Assembly (NCBI GenBank): GCA_004017275.1
Contig: SAKE01000001.1
Location: 620,001-684,000 of the forward strand
Length of the DNA stretch: 64,000 nt
Direction of reading: 5' to 3'
Origin: Mesorhizobium sp.
GTDB taxonomy: Bacteria > Pseudomonadota > Alphaproteobacteria > Rhizobiales > Rhizobiaceae
Position numbers and translations under genes: made by a program. Every line of letters starts with the position of its first letter. Within the stretch, counting starts at the first letter, position 1. This document shows positions 54,292 through 63,999 of this stretch, piece after piece. The notes under the pieces were generated by a model. That model was given only the letters and a program-made list of their open reading frames with translations, ran no database searches and was not told the DNA's origin.

Positions 54292-54795
54292 CTACTTGGC
54301 ATAGCCGTTGGGAGGCATCCGCTGACCTGCTGCCTCCTCCGGAGCACTCGGCGGGTTGGATTGGGCCTCAGTGTTGCCCGAGGGTGCCGCGGAGGCCGTT
54401 GCCGGCGCGGTGCCTGCAGCCGGCGCGGTCTCAGTGGCCGGCGCGGCACCTGTCGCTGGTGCAGCGGTTGGCGCCGGTGCCGGGAAGTCGGGACCAGTAA
54501 CGCCGCCACGAATGACCATCGGGCTTTGCTGGAAGCCATGCCTGGCCTCTGGCTTGTCCGGGATCGCCGCCACCTTTTCATCGGTGACGTCGGGCTGCGC
54601 TTCCCCTATTGCCACCACCGACTTCGCATCGCTGGCGTTGACGGCATCGGCGGTTTTAGGCTGGCTGGGGGCACCGATCCTGACGATCGATGGTGTCGAG
54701 GACGGCGCACCCGGAAAAACCAGCGACGAGGCCTGAGCCCCACCGGTCACCGCGGCCAGAACAATTCCCATCAGTATGCGTGCAGACACTGACAT
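54292..54795 (-). CDS. secreted Ala/Pro-rich protein of unknown function
   Basis: A 167-residue protein with a signal peptide (ARILMGIVLAAVTGGAQA) and a C-terminal half made of short Ala-Pro-Thr repeats (PAPTAAPATGAAPATE and similar), which suggests a flexible wall-spanning tail. GGGGGAG precedes ATG 54795. No family recognised. Confidence 0.7.
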   Translation of the reverse strand: MSVSARILMGIVLAAVTGGAQASSLVFPGAPSSTPSIVRIGAPSQPKTADAVNASDAKSVVAIGEAQPDVTDEKVAAIPDKPEARHGFQQSPMVIRGGVTGPDFPAPAPTAAPATGAAPATETAPAAGTAPATASAAPSGNTEAQSNPPSAPEEAAGQRMPPNGYAK

Positions 54796-54984
54796 AGCTC
54801 CCCCTTTTGCCCAGAAGCTGCTCGATAGCAGACCGCAATTGATGCGGGCTTTCGCGGAAACGTAGCATTTTAGGAATTGATAAATCGCCAATGCCCCGAT
54901 TTGTCCAACAACCGATTGCCCAACAGCCGGCTTGCCCAACGGTCGCCATCGTATTACGCACCCCGCATCTGTGAGGTGACGAGA

Positions 54985-55944
54985 GTGGCTGAAATACTTA
55001 GCTCGGGCGAGGCGCTGGAGCGGGCGCTGGCGCTGCTCAAGAGCGGCGATGTCGTCGCCATCCCGACGGAAACCGTCTACGGGCTTGCCGGCGACGCCTC
55101 CAACGGCATCGGCGTGGCCCGCATCTTCGAAGCCAAGGGGCGGCCGCGCTTCAACCCGCTGATCGCCCACGTCGCCGACATGGCGATGGCCGAGCGCCTC
55201 GCGCTGTTCGATCCGCTGTCGACGAAACTGGCGCTGGCGTTCTGGCCCGGTCCGCTGACGCTGGTGCTGCCGCAACGGCCCGGCAACGGCATCCATCCAT
55301 TGGTGACCGCCGGGCTCGATACGATTGCCTTGCGCATGCCGAAGGGCTTTGGCGGCGACCTGATCGCCAGGTTGGGCCGCCCGCTTGCAGCACCCAGCGC
55401 CAATTCATCCGGCAGGATCAGCGCAACGACCGCGCAAGCGGTGGCGGCCGATCTCGGCGCGCGGATAAAGCTGGTGGTCGATGGCGGCGCGACCCCGGTC
55501 GGGCTGGAATCGACCATCGTCAAGGCCGAAGGCAACAGAGTGCGGCTGCTGAGGCCCGGTGGCATTGCCGCCGAAGAGATCGAGGCGGCCATCGGCATGG
55601 AGCTGTTGCGCGGCGGGGCCGCCGGCGTCGAGGCGCCGGGCATGCTTGCCTCGCACTATGCGCCGGGCGCTGCGATACGGCTCAACGCCGACACGGTCGG
55701 CGAGGGCGAGGGCTTGCTCGGCTTCGGCGGCCAGCGGGCGCAAGGCTGGCGACACGCCGCCGCTTTCCTCAATTTATCTGAAACCGGAGACCTGCGCGAA
55801 GCGGCGAGCAATCTGTTCGCTTACATGCAGGAACTCGACCGCAGTGGCGCGCCGACCATCGCCGTCGAGCCGGTTCCCTTCGACGGTCTCGGCGAAGCGA
55901 TCAACGATCGGCTGTCGCGCGCGGCCGCCCCTCGTGACATCTAA
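54985..55944 (+). CDS. L-threonylcarbamoyladenylate synthase (TsaC/Sua5 family)
   Basis: A 319-residue enzyme that makes the precursor of t6A37 in tRNA. The YrdC domain covers residues 10-200 (VVAIPTETVYGLAGDA; APSANSSGRISATTA; GLESTIVKAEGN), and a Sua5 C-terminal domain follows, so it is the long Sua5 form. Start GTG 54985 (or 54976). Confidence 0.92.
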   Translation: MAEILSSGEALERALALLKSGDVVAIPTETVYGLAGDASNGIGVARIFEAKGRPRFNPLIAHVADMAMAERLALFDPLSTKLALAFWPGPLTLVLPQRPGNGIHPLVTAGLDTIALRMPKGFGGDLIARLGRPLAAPSANSSGRISATTAQAVAADLGARIKLVVDGGATPVGLESTIVKAEGNRVRLLRPGGIAAEEIEAAIGMELLRGGAAGVEAPGMLASHYAPGAAIRLNADTVGEGEGLLGFGGQRAQGWRHAAAFLNLSETGDLREAASNLFAYMQELDRSGAPTIAVEPVPFDGLGEAINDRLSRAAAPRDI

Positions 55945-55967
55945 CAGCCTACATCATAGCTTTCCCC

Positions 55968-57398
55968 ATGACCGAAATTTCAGACAGACTCGATCCCGCT
56001 CTCATCGATCGCTTCGCGGCGATCGTCGGCGACAAATATGCGCTGCGTGACGAGCGCGACATCGCGCCTTACCTCATTGAACGGCGCGGGCTCTGGCACG
56101 GCGCGACATCGCTGGTGCTGCGGCCCGGCAGCGTCGACGAGGTCAGCCGGATCATGCGGCTGGCGACCGAAACGAGAACGCCGATCGTGCCGCAAAGCGG
56201 CAACACCGGCCTGGTCGGCGCCCAGGTGCCGGACAGATCAGGCCGCGAGATCATCCTGTCGCTGTCGCGGCTGAACCGCATCCGCGAGATCGATGTCCTG
56301 TCCAACACGGTGACGGTCGAGGCCGGTGTCATCCTGCAGACGCTGCAGGAGGCGGCCGATGCCGCCGACCGGCTGTTTCCACTGTCGCTGGCCGCGCAAG
56401 GCTCCTGCCAGATCGGCGGCAATCTGTCGTCCAATGCTGGCGGCACCGGCGTGCTTGCCTATGGCAATGCGCGCGAACTCTGCCTCGGTGTAGAGGTGGT
56501 GCTGCCGACCGGTGAGGTGTTCGACGATCTGCGCAAGCTGAAGAAGGACAACACCGGCTACGATCTGAAAAACCTGTTCGTTGGCGCCGAAGGCACGCTC
56601 GGCGTCATCACCGCTGCCGTGCTCAAGCTGTTCCCGAAGCCGAAGGGGCGCGAAGTCGCTTTCGTCGGTCTGTCGTCGCCTGAAGCGGCACTTTCCCTGT
56701 TCAGCCTGGCCATGGATCGTGCCGGGGCAGCACTGACCGCTTTCGAACTGATCGGCAGGCGGCCATATGATTTCACGCTGGCACATGCCCAGGGCGTGGT
56801 GCGGCCCTTGGTCGGGGACTGGCCGTGGTACGTGCTGATGCAGATTTCATCGGGCCGTTCATCGGAGGATTCGCGGGCGTTGATCGAGGACGTGCTCTCG
56901 GCCGGCCTCGAACAGGAATTCGTCGGCGACGCCGTCATTGCGGCGAGCCTCGGACAGGGGGATGCCTTCTGGACTTTTCGCGAACTGCTGCCCGAAGCGC
57001 AAAAGCCGGAGGGCGCCTCGATCAAACACGACATTTCGGTGCCTATTGCGTCGATCCCGCGCTTCATCGAAGAAGCCGCCGGCGCAGTGGCGTCGGTGAG
57101 CGCAGGCGCCCGCGTGGTTTGCTTCGGCCATATGGGCGACGGCAATCTCCACTATAACATCTCGCGGCCCGTCGACGGCGACGACGAGGCGTTTCTCGCT
57201 CTCTATCATTCCATGAACAAGGCGGTGCACGACGTGGTGCGCAGCCTGCACGGTTCGATCTCGGCCGAGCATGGCATCGGCCAGTTGAAGCGCGACGAAC
57301 TGATCGCCACCGCGCCGCCGATGGCGATCGATCTGATGCGCAGGGTGAAAGCTGCCTTCGACCCCGCCGGCATCATGAATCCCGGTAAGGTTATCTGA
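55968..57398 (+). CDS. FAD-binding oxidase/dehydrogenase (D-2-hydroxyacid type)
   Basis: A 476-residue flavoprotein of the GlcD/D-lactate dehydrogenase family. FAD-binding PCMH domain near residues 40-220 (PIVPQSGNTGLVGAQVPD; GSCQIGGNLSSNAGG), C-terminal FAD-oxidase domain with CFGHMGDGNLHYNI and AEHGIGQLKRDEL. The group includes D-2-hydroxyglutarate and D-lactate dehydrogenases; the substrate is not fixed by sequence. 23 nt after tsaC, likely cotranscribed. Confidence 0.9.
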   Translation: MTEISDRLDPALIDRFAAIVGDKYALRDERDIAPYLIERRGLWHGATSLVLRPGSVDEVSRIMRLATETRTPIVPQSGNTGLVGAQVPDRSGREIILSLSRLNRIREIDVLSNTVTVEAGVILQTLQEAADAADRLFPLSLAAQGSCQIGGNLSSNAGGTGVLAYGNARELCLGVEVVLPTGEVFDDLRKLKKDNTGYDLKNLFVGAEGTLGVITAAVLKLFPKPKGREVAFVGLSSPEAALSLFSLAMDRAGAALTAFELIGRRPYDFTLAHAQGVVRPLVGDWPWYVLMQISSGRSSEDSRALIEDVLSAGLEQEFVGDAVIAASLGQGDAFWTFRELLPEAQKPEGASIKHDISVPIASIPRFIEEAAGAVASVSAGARVVCFGHMGDGNLHYNISRPVDGDDEAFLALYHSMNKAVHDVVRSLHGSISAEHGIGQLKRDELIATAPPMAIDLMRRVKAAFDPAGIMNPGKVI

Positions 57399-57538
57399 TC
57401 CTTTCGACATCTTGTGGCTGGTGGGATTCCGATAACCATCCCTGAGATCAGCAAAATTTAACCGACTTTCTTAAGCGCGGCGGTAAGGAGCCGGCGCTAC
57501 TGTCTCCATACAAACGAGGCTGGAAAAACCGGCCCGGA

Positions 57539-57559
57539 GAGAACCGGACACCGGCTCTC
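57539..57559. other. hairpin in the leader of the DUF6101 gene
   Basis: GAGAACCGGACACCGGCTCTC folds into a stem-loop 25 nt before the ATG at 57584. It may affect translation or be incidental. Confidence 0.35.
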
Positions 57560-57583
57560 AGGAGACAGACAGGAAGGCACTCT

Positions 57584-58156
57584 ATGAGCATGAACACCGG
57601 ACTGAAGCCAGTCTGGGCGGGACGCAACATGCGCCTCGACCCATTTCGCCTGCCGCAAGTGGTGAGCTACGCGACACGCGACGACTACGGCGATGTGACC
57701 TTCACCATCGACCAGCGCGGCGCTGTGATCCGCCGCCTGCTCGAGATGAGCGGCCTGCCCGCGATCATCGTTCTGCCCGCCAATGCGTTCCGCGGCGTTG
57801 CCGCCCGCGCCATGGAGGATCCCGAGGGCAATGTCACGGTGACCCTGGAACTCCTGCACAACGACCCGATGCTTTCAGTGCCGCTGCTGGTTGCCGACGA
57901 TCTCGACGATGTCGCCGCCGACTGGCGCGCCTGGGCCGACGCTTACCGGCTGCCGATGCTGCTGATCGAATCGGACGGCGTTGCCCGCACCCTGGAAGAA
58001 TCGCTCGGCGCCGCCATCAAGACGCTGCCGCCGCAGGATCGCCGCAAGGGCCGCATTTCCAATACGCGCCGCCCGCGCTTCCTCGCCCGCCGCAGGGCCG
58101 GCGACCTCGGTCTCAGGCTGGCCATCGACGGCCAGGAGATTATCTCAAGGGAGTAG
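57584..58156 (+). CDS. DUF6101 family protein
   Basis: A 190-residue protein typical of rhizobia (RLDPFRLPQVVSYATRDDYGDVTFTIDQRGAVIRR; ARRRAGDLGLRLAIDGQEIISRE). The family has no known function. Cytoplasmic by sequence. It is preceded by CAGGAAGG and its own promoter region, 57399-57583. Confidence 0.8.
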   Translation: MSMNTGLKPVWAGRNMRLDPFRLPQVVSYATRDDYGDVTFTIDQRGAVIRRLLEMSGLPAIIVLPANAFRGVAARAMEDPEGNVTVTLELLHNDPMLSVPLLVADDLDDVAADWRAWADAYRLPMLLIESDGVARTLEESLGAAIKTLPPQDRRKGRISNTRRPRFLARRRAGDLGLRLAIDGQEIISRE

Positions 58157-58165
58157 GCACGGGAT

Positions 58166-58313
58166 CTTCCTTCTCCCCCTGTGGGAGAAGGTGGCCGAGC
58201 GAAGCTCGGTCGGATGAGGGGTGTTCCAGCTTGGCACGCCGGCACTCCGTCCAGCACCCCTCAACCGTCTTGGCGCTGCGCGCCAATCCACCTTCTCCCA
58301 CAAGGGGAGAAGG
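58166..58313. repeat. long palindromic intergenic repeat (type C)
   Basis: Arms with CTTCTCCCCCTGTGGGAGAAG at the left and its inverted partner at the right (to 58313), with a GCGAAGCTCGGTCGG segment inside. Distinct sequence from types A and B. Lies between convergent genes. Confidence 0.85.
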
Positions 58314-58323
58314 AAAAAAGCTT

Positions 58324-59313
58324 CTAAACCAGCGGCTTCAGCGCCACCCATACTGCGCCGCCGATCAGGCCCAGAAAGATCAGCCAGCCGACCTGGTTGT
58401 TCGACCTGAACAGTCGCAGGCATTGGTCCGGATTGTCGATATCCAGAACCGCGATCTGCCGCGCCATATGGGCGCCGGCGGCGATCAGCCCGGCCAGCGC
58501 CACCACCGGCGCCTGCGCCGACGCGAAGGCGATCGCAAAACAGATCAGCGCGCCGCCATAAAGTCCGGCCAGCCACGATTTGGTGTTGTCGCCGAACAGG
58601 CGTGCCGTCGAGCGCACGCCGACAATGGCGTCATCTTCCTTGTCCTGATGCGCATAGATCGTGTCGTAGCCGATCACCCACAGGATCGAGCCGATATAGA
58701 GCATGATTGCGGGTCCATCGAGATCGCCGAACTCGACCGCCCATCCCATCAGCGCGCCCCAGGAAAAGGCAAGGCCGAGCACCAGTTGCGGCCAGTTGGT
58801 TATCCGCTTCATGAACGGATAGATGGCAATGATCGCCAGTGAGCAGATGCCGAGCAGAATGGCGAAACTGTTGAACTGTATCAGTACAGCGAGGCCCACC
58901 AGCGCCTGCAGGACGATAAACAGCCATGCCCGCCGGCGCGTCGCCTTGCCGGCCGGCAGCGGCCGCGAGCGTGTGCGCTCAACCTGGTTGTCGATGTCCT
59001 CGTCGACAAGGTCGTTGTAGGTGCAGCCGGCGCCGCGCATGGCGATGGCACCGGCCAGGAACAGCACGAGATACAATGGCGCCGGCAGCAGCGAGAGCAG
59101 CGGGTCGCCGGGGCGCGGATAGGCACTCGCCGCAAGGGCAGCCGACCACCAGCATGGCCACAGCAGCAGCTGCCAGCCGATCGGCCTGTCCCATCGGGCA
59201 AGCTGCGCATAGGGCCATATCGAGCGCGGCAGCACACGGTAGACCCAATGGCCGTTCGGCGCATCGGCGACACGGCCCTGGGCCGTTTTCGACTGGATGT
59301 TTTCCATCTCCAT
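58324..59313 (-). CDS. ubiA: 4-hydroxybenzoate polyprenyltransferase
   Basis: An integral-membrane prenyltransferase of ubiquinone synthesis with about nine helices, 329 residues from ATG 59313. The Mg-pyrophosphate motif NDLVDEDIDNQVERTRSRPL is near residues 99-118 and YDTIYAHQDKEDD is the second. ATG 59313 or 59307 are both possible, as a GGAG lies between them. Works with the product of ispB at 43139. Confidence 0.93.
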   Translation of the reverse strand: MEMENIQSKTAQGRVADAPNGHWVYRVLPRSIWPYAQLARWDRPIGWQLLLWPCWWSAALAASAYPRPGDPLLSLLPAPLYLVLFLAGAIAMRGAGCTYNDLVDEDIDNQVERTRSRPLPAGKATRRRAWLFIVLQALVGLAVLIQFNSFAILLGICSLAIIAIYPFMKRITNWPQLVLGLAFSWGALMGWAVEFGDLDGPAIMLYIGSILWVIGYDTIYAHQDKEDDAIVGVRSTARLFGDNTKSWLAGLYGGALICFAIAFASAQAPVVALAGLIAAGAHMARQIAVLDIDNPDQCLRLFRSNNQVGWLIFLGLIGGAVWVALKPLV

Positions 59314-59375
59314 GGAGTGGCAGCAGCGGCGGAAACCGTCAAGCGTCAAGCGGTGGAGCGGCGCCCCTCAGCCTT

Positions 59376-60287
59376 TCACGAGGCAAAGATGTCGCGGGTG
59401 GCGAACCAGGCTTTCGCCACTTCCACGAACGCCAGCGCGGCATTCGACACACGCTGATGCGTGTCATAGGTGAGCAGGATCCGCTGCATGGGCAGCGGAT
59501 CCGACAGCGGCTTGCAGACAAGGGGCAGACCGTCATAGCTGCGGTCGCCGTGCGGGCGGGTATAGCTGACCGCGACGCCGAAGCCGTTGGCGACCATGGA
59601 GCGCTGCAGTTCGAACGAGCTGGTCGTCATGTCGGCCACGGGCGAAAGGCCGCGGCTGCGGAACAGGTCGAGCGTATGCTGCCAGCTGTGCGGCTGGTCC
59701 GTGGTGATCAGCGGATAGGCGACCAAGTCCGCAAGGCTGACCGTTGGCCGGTCCGCCAGGGCATGGCCTGCAGGCAAAAGCGCGTGCGGACGAAGTTCGC
59801 GCAGCAGGATGCGGGCGAAATGCGTCGGCAGGCTGAGATCGTAGGTGAGGCCAAGATCGATGGCCGCATCGCTGAGCCGTCGTCCCAGCGTCTCGAACGT
59901 CTCGTCGCGAACGACGATTTTGACGGCTGGATAGCGTTCGCAGAAGGCGCGGATCAAAGCCGGCGCGAAGAACGGCGCCAGGTCCTCGAAGCATCCCAAC
60001 ACCAGCTCACCGTTGACAGCTGATCTGCTTGAACCCAGGCCGACAAGTTCGTCTGTCTCGGTGAGAACCTGTTTTGCCTTGGCCACGACGGCGCGGCCGA
60101 ACGACGTTGGTGAGACGCCGCTTCCGCGCTGGCGGACGAACAGCTTCTGGCCGAAATTCTTCTCGACCGCATCGATGGCCACCGAAATCGAAGGTTGCGA
60201 AACATTCAGCACCTTCGCCGCCCCGGTGACGCTGCCGTGACGCGCCACGGCGACGAGATAACGCAACTGCGTGAGGGTTATATTCAT
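59376..60287 (-). CDS. LysR family transcriptional regulator
   Basis: A 303-residue regulator with the helix-turn-helix GSVTGAAKVLNVSQPSISVAI at residues 18-38. Divergent from the PhyH-like gene at 60377, with a palindrome at its own start codon; probable local activator of that gene. Confidence 0.92.
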   Translation of the reverse strand: MNITLTQLRYLVAVARHGSVTGAAKVLNVSQPSISVAIDAVEKNFGQKLFVRQRGSGVSPTSFGRAVVAKAKQVLTETDELVGLGSSRSAVNGELVLGCFEDLAPFFAPALIRAFCERYPAVKIVVRDETFETLGRRLSDAAIDLGLTYDLSLPTHFARILLRELRPHALLPAGHALADRPTVSLADLVAYPLITTDQPHSWQHTLDLFRSRGLSPVADMTTSSFELQRSMVANGFGVAVSYTRPHGDRSYDGLPLVCKPLSDPLPMQRILLTYDTHQRVSNAALAFVEVAKAWFATRDIFAS

Positions 60288-60301
60288 AGGGTTGTCCTAT
60301 G
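60285..60301. promoter_or_regulatory. palindromic LysR-type site
   Basis: CATAGG-GTTGT-CCTATG, containing the ATAG-N7-CTAT form of the LysR T-N11-A box. It overlaps the LysR start codon, suited to autoregulation and control of the divergent PhyH gene. Confidence 0.65.
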
Positions 60302-60376
60302 CATCAAATGGAAAGCTATTATTTTACTGAATGAGTGAGGGTTGCGATAGTCGGTTCATTCCAAGAGGAGAACGTC

Positions 60377-61192
60377 ATGGCTTCCCAAGCTGCCACACTC
60401 GACGCAACCTTGATCGACGCAGCCACGATTGCCGACTATCAGCGTGACGGCGCGGTCTGCATTCGCGGCGCCTTCAAGGGCTGGGTCGACACGATCGCCG
60501 CCGGCATCGAGCGCAACATGCAGAACCGCAGCGCCACCGCGTCCGACATCGCCAATGGCCGCGGCAGTTTCTTCGACGATTATTGCAACTGGGAGCGCAT
60601 CCCCGAGTTCGTCAGCCTGGTGCGGGACTCGCCCGCCGCCGAACTGGCGGCAGCGGTGATGCAGTCGCGCACCGCGCAGTTCTTCCACGATCATGTGCTG
60701 GTCAAGGAACCCGGCACGCAGAAGCCGACGCCCTGGCATCAGGACATCCCCTACTATTTCGTCGATGGCCAGCAGACTGTCAGTTTCTGGATCCCTATCG
60801 ATCCGGTGAAGGAGGCGACGCTGCGGCTGATCGCCGGCTCGCACAAATGGGACAAGATGATCCTGCCGGTGCGCTGGCTCGACGACAGCAATTTCTATGC
60901 CGGCGAGGGCGACTATCTGCCGGTGCCCGATCCTGACAAGGACCCATCGATGAAGGTGCTTGAATGGGAAATGGAGCCGGGCGACGCCATCCTGTTCGAC
61001 TTCAGGACCGCGCATGGCGCGCGCGGCAACATGACAGCGGCGCGGCGCCGGGCGCTGTCGCTGCGCTGGGTCGGTGACGATGCGCGCTATGTCGAGCGGC
61101 CGGGCCGCACCTCGCCGCCCTATCATGGCCACGGCATGCAGCCCGGCGAGAGGCTGCGCGAGGACTGGTTTCCGGTCGTCTACCGCGGCTAA
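60377..61192 (+). CDS. phytanoyl-CoA dioxygenase family protein
   Basis: A 271-residue Fe(II)/2-oxoglutarate oxygenase. Metal ligands H121 and D123 in PTPWHQDIPYYF and H213 in FRTAHGARGN; GSHKWDK matches the PhyH family. Start ATG 60377, with AGAGGAG upstream. The divergent LysR gene suggests inducible expression. Substrate unknown. Only distantly like the PhyH protein at 38103. Confidence 0.88.
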   Translation: MASQAATLDATLIDAATIADYQRDGAVCIRGAFKGWVDTIAAGIERNMQNRSATASDIANGRGSFFDDYCNWERIPEFVSLVRDSPAAELAAAVMQSRTAQFFHDHVLVKEPGTQKPTPWHQDIPYYFVDGQQTVSFWIPIDPVKEATLRLIAGSHKWDKMILPVRWLDDSNFYAGEGDYLPVPDPDKDPSMKVLEWEMEPGDAILFDFRTAHGARGNMTAARRRALSLRWVGDDARYVERPGRTSPPYHGHGMQPGERLREDWFPVVYRG

Positions 61193-61203
61193 ACGAACTG
61201 CCA

Positions 61204-61236
61204 GAAAATCGGCGGCGACGTCCGCCGCCGATTTTC
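61204..61236 (+). terminator. intrinsic terminator after the PhyH-like gene
   Basis: GAAAATCGGCGGCG, 5-nt loop, then its exact reverse complement ending GATTTTC; a 14-bp perfect stem 12 nt after the stop codon. Confidence 0.8.
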
Positions 61237-61350
61237 GGCAGGGGTAACGTTCCCGTGCGCAATTTCGCTCTAAACACCCAGATGCCTTGACCCGTCGCCC
61301 AGAGAGCAATAGCGGGTTCTCTAAGGGATAATAGGCATCAAGAGGTGGCC

Positions 61351-62628
61351 ATGAACGTTCTTCTTCTCGGCTCCGGCGGCCGCGAACATGCGCTCGCCTG
61401 GAAGATCGCCGCGTCGCCGCTGCTGACGAAGCTCTATGCCGCCCCCGGCAATCCGGGCATCGGCGGTGAGGCCGAACTGGTCAAGCTCGACATCGCCGAT
61501 CACGCCGCGGTCGCCGCGTTCTGCAATGACAAAAAAATCGACCTCGTCGTGGTTGGGCCGGAAGGGCCGTTGGTCGCCGGCATTGCCGACGATCTGCGCG
61601 CGCAAGGCATCCGCGTCTTCGGACCCTCCAAGGCTGCCGCACAGTTGGAAGGGTCGAAGGGTTTTACCAAGGATCTCTGTGCCCGCTACAACATCCCGAC
61701 CGCCGCCTATGGCCGCTTCGGCGATCTGGCCTCGGCCAAAGCCTATGTCGAAAAGACCGGCGCACCGATCGTCATCAAGGCCGACGGGCTTGCTGCCGGC
61801 AAGGGCGTCACCGTCGCCATGACGCTCGGCGAAGCACAGGCCGCACTCGATGCCTGTTTCGATGGTTCCTTCGGCGCTGCCGGCGCGGAAGTTGTGGTCG
61901 AGGAGTTCATGACCGGCGAGGAGGCGAGCTTTTTCTGCCTGTGCGACGGCACCACCGCACATCCCTTCGGCACCGCGCAGGATCACAAGCGCGTCGGCGA
62001 TGGCGACACCGGTCCCAACACCGGCGGCATGGGCGCCTATTCGCCGGCCCCGGTGATGACACCGGAACTGGTCGAACGCACCATGCGCGAGATCATCGAG
62101 CCAACCATGCGCGGCATGGCAGAACTTGGTGCGCCGTTCTCCGGCGTGCTGTTCGCCGGGCTGATGATCACGGACAAGGGGCCGAAGCTGATCGAATACA
62201 ACACCCGCTTCGGCGACCCGGAATGCCAGGTGCTGATGATGCGGCTGAAGGACGATCTGCTGGTTCTCCTCAACGCGGCAACCGACGGCCAGCTTGCGCA
62301 TATGTCCGTGCGCTGGCGCGACGAGGCGGCACTGACCGTGGTGATGGCGGCGAGAGGCTATCCCGGCACGCCGGAAAAAGGCTCGGTCATCCGCGGTGTC
62401 GAAGATGCGGCGGGCGACGGCGTCCAGATATTCCATGCCGGCACCGCCATCAATGGCGGCGCGCTGGTTGCCAATGGCGGCCGCGTCCTCAACGTCACGG
62501 CGACGGGAAGCACGGTCGGCGAGGCGCAGAAACGAGCCTATGCCGCGCTCGACCGCATCGACTGGCCGGATGGATTCTGCCGCCGCGATATCGGCTGGCA
62601 GGCAGTGGCGCGCGAGCAGGGAAACTGA
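61351..62628 (+). CDS. purD: phosphoribosylamine-glycine ligase
   Basis: A 425-residue ATP-grasp enzyme of purine synthesis (second step). [20 protein letters not shown], then [12 protein letters not shown], the ATP-grasp domain at about 105-295 ([13 protein letters not shown]), and [13 protein letters not shown] 61351 with AGAGG upstream. Confidence 0.97.
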   Translation: MNVLLLGSGGREHALAWKIAASPLLTKLYAAPGNPGIGGEAELVKLDIADHAAVAAFCNDKKIDLVVVGPEGPLVAGIADDLRAQGIRVFGPSKAAAQLEGSKGFTKDLCARYNIPTAAYGRFGDLASAKAYVEKTGAPIVIKADGLAAGKGVTVAMTLGEAQAALDACFDGSFGAAGAEVVVEEFMTGEEASFFCLCDGTTAHPFGTAQDHKRVGDGDTGPNTGGMGAYSPAPVMTPELVERTMREIIEPTMRGMAELGAPFSGVLFAGLMITDKGPKLIEYNTRFGDPECQVLMMRLKDDLLVLLNAATDGQLAHMSVRWRDEAALTVVMAARGYPGTPEKGSVIRGVEDAAGDGVQIFHAGTAINGGALVANGGRVLNVTATGSTVGEAQKRAYAALDRIDWPDGFCRRDIGWQAVAREQGN

Positions 62629-62642
62629 AGGTTCGTATTGGC

Positions 62643-63809
62643 CTACCGCTGGCCGCGATCGAGTTGGGTCGAAGCGGTGCTGAGCGGATCGGCCGCGGCG
62701 AAGGCGGCGTCGAGTTGCGCCGGCGAGCGCTGCTCGGTTCGCTTCCAGGCGACATATTGGACAATGCCAAAGCTTGGCCTTCGCGGCACCGTCTTCACGA
62801 CCGGCATGCGGAAGCCGTCACGGAATCGCGACCAACGCGTGCCGAGAGCTGCCACCATCTCCTCGAAAGTCGGCGGTGCCGCCACTGAGGCATAGGTGAT
62901 GGTGACATTGCCGGCGAGGCCGGCTTCGCGTGAGACCGGCAGCGGTATCGAGGCGAGATAATCCGGCGGCACGTCGATCAGCCCACCGAACGGCCATTGG
63001 TCACGCAGCGTGGCGACGTCCATCGGCGCGACGTTGACGTCGATGTCCTTGGGCGTGCCGGCGACCCTATAAGGGCAGCGGAGCCTGCCGCAATTGGCTT
63101 GCGCCGAAAACTGCCACAGTGCGTAGCCCTGCCAGTTGCCCATCGGAAAATGCACGTCGATGTCGGACTTGTAGCGGGCGTACCAGAGCGGCAGCCGCGA
63201 CAGGAGCCGGTAGCTGTAGCTGTTGTCGGCAATATACTGGGCCGTCTTGCCGTTGGTGTAGAGCACCGGGAAGCGGCCGATGCGCCGATGCACCTGGCGC
63301 ACGAACTCCTCGGCATCGTCGAGCGACATCCATTGCGAAGGATCGTTGCCCTCGATGTCGAGGGCCATGAGATCGTCCGGCGCAGGCTCGGCAAAATCGA
63401 GGAAATTATTGGCCTGCTCGACCGGATTGCCGGGGCGGGCGAGGTGATAGGCGCCCCACTTCAGGCCGAGTGCCTTGGCGACCACGCGGCGCGTCTGGAA
63501 CAGTTCGCGCGTCACCGCATGGCGTTTCCACAGCGCTTTGCAGAGCTTGACCTCGGTGTCGCTGCCCAAGCAGAAATAGGGCGGCGGCATGCCGTCGGAC
63601 GCCTTGTTGATGAAGCCTACGATCCTCTTGTCGGTGGCAAGTTGGCCCCAGTCGATGGAATTGTACTCGTAGGCGTCAACGACCAGGGCGCGGTCGGCAT
63701 CCTTCCACGGCTCGGAGAAATCCGAGGCCTTTGCCGCCGTCGACAGCACCATCGTCGCCGCGAGTGCGAGAAGCGCTGTGCGGCGAAGAAGGCGCACTGT
63801 CCTTTTCAA
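62643..63809 (-). CDS. glycoside hydrolase family 25 lysozyme-like protein
   Basis: A protein of about 388 residues with a signal peptide (LLRRTALLALAATMVLSTAAKA). The GH25 fold follows: VVDAYEYNSIDWGQL, WGAYHLARPG, and LMALDIEGND with the catalytic acid pair, then YTNGKTAQYI. GH25 enzymes cut peptidoglycan. The start is TTG 63809 or GTG 63836. Convergent with purD, 14 nt apart. Confidence 0.87.
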   Translation of the reverse strand: MKRTVRLLRRTALLALAATMVLSTAAKASDFSEPWKDADRALVVDAYEYNSIDWGQLATDKRIVGFINKASDGMPPPYFCLGSDTEVKLCKALWKRHAVTRELFQTRRVVAKALGLKWGAYHLARPGNPVEQANNFLDFAEPAPDDLMALDIEGNDPSQWMSLDDAEEFVRQVHRRIGRFPVLYTNGKTAQYIADNSYSYRLLSRLPLWYARYKSDIDVHFPMGNWQGYALWQFSAQANCGRLRCPYRVAGTPKDIDVNVAPMDVATLRDQWPFGGLIDVPPDYLASIPLPVSREAGLAGNVTITYASVAAPPTFEEMVAALGTRWSRFRDGFRMPVVKTVPRRPSFGIVQYVAWKRTEQRSPAQLDAAFAAADPLSTASTQLDRGQR

Positions 63810-63909
63810 AACAGGGAATCCCCGTTGATCAAACACAAATCCTGAACCGTCATGGTTAAGGATTTGCTTTCGGAGGTTGGCGTCAGAAAAGCTTGCGTCG
63901 CATCAGCGG

Positions 63910-63999
63910 CTAGAATCCAAACGGGTCCGGGGCGGGCTCTTGCCGTACTGTGCCTTCGGCGGCGCGCTTCGGTGGTGGGCCAGTGAGCATTGCGGCGAG
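63910..63999 (-). CDS. C-terminal end of an unidentified protein (cut by window edge)
   Basis: The last 29 codons of a minus-strand frame, ending PAPDPFGF before TAG at 63912-63910. The proline-rich tail has no recognised domain and the rest lies beyond the right edge, so I cannot name it. Coding status is inferred from position and codon use. Confidence 0.35.
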   Translation of the reverse strand, partial: LAAMLTGPPPKRAAEGTVRQEPAPDPFGF

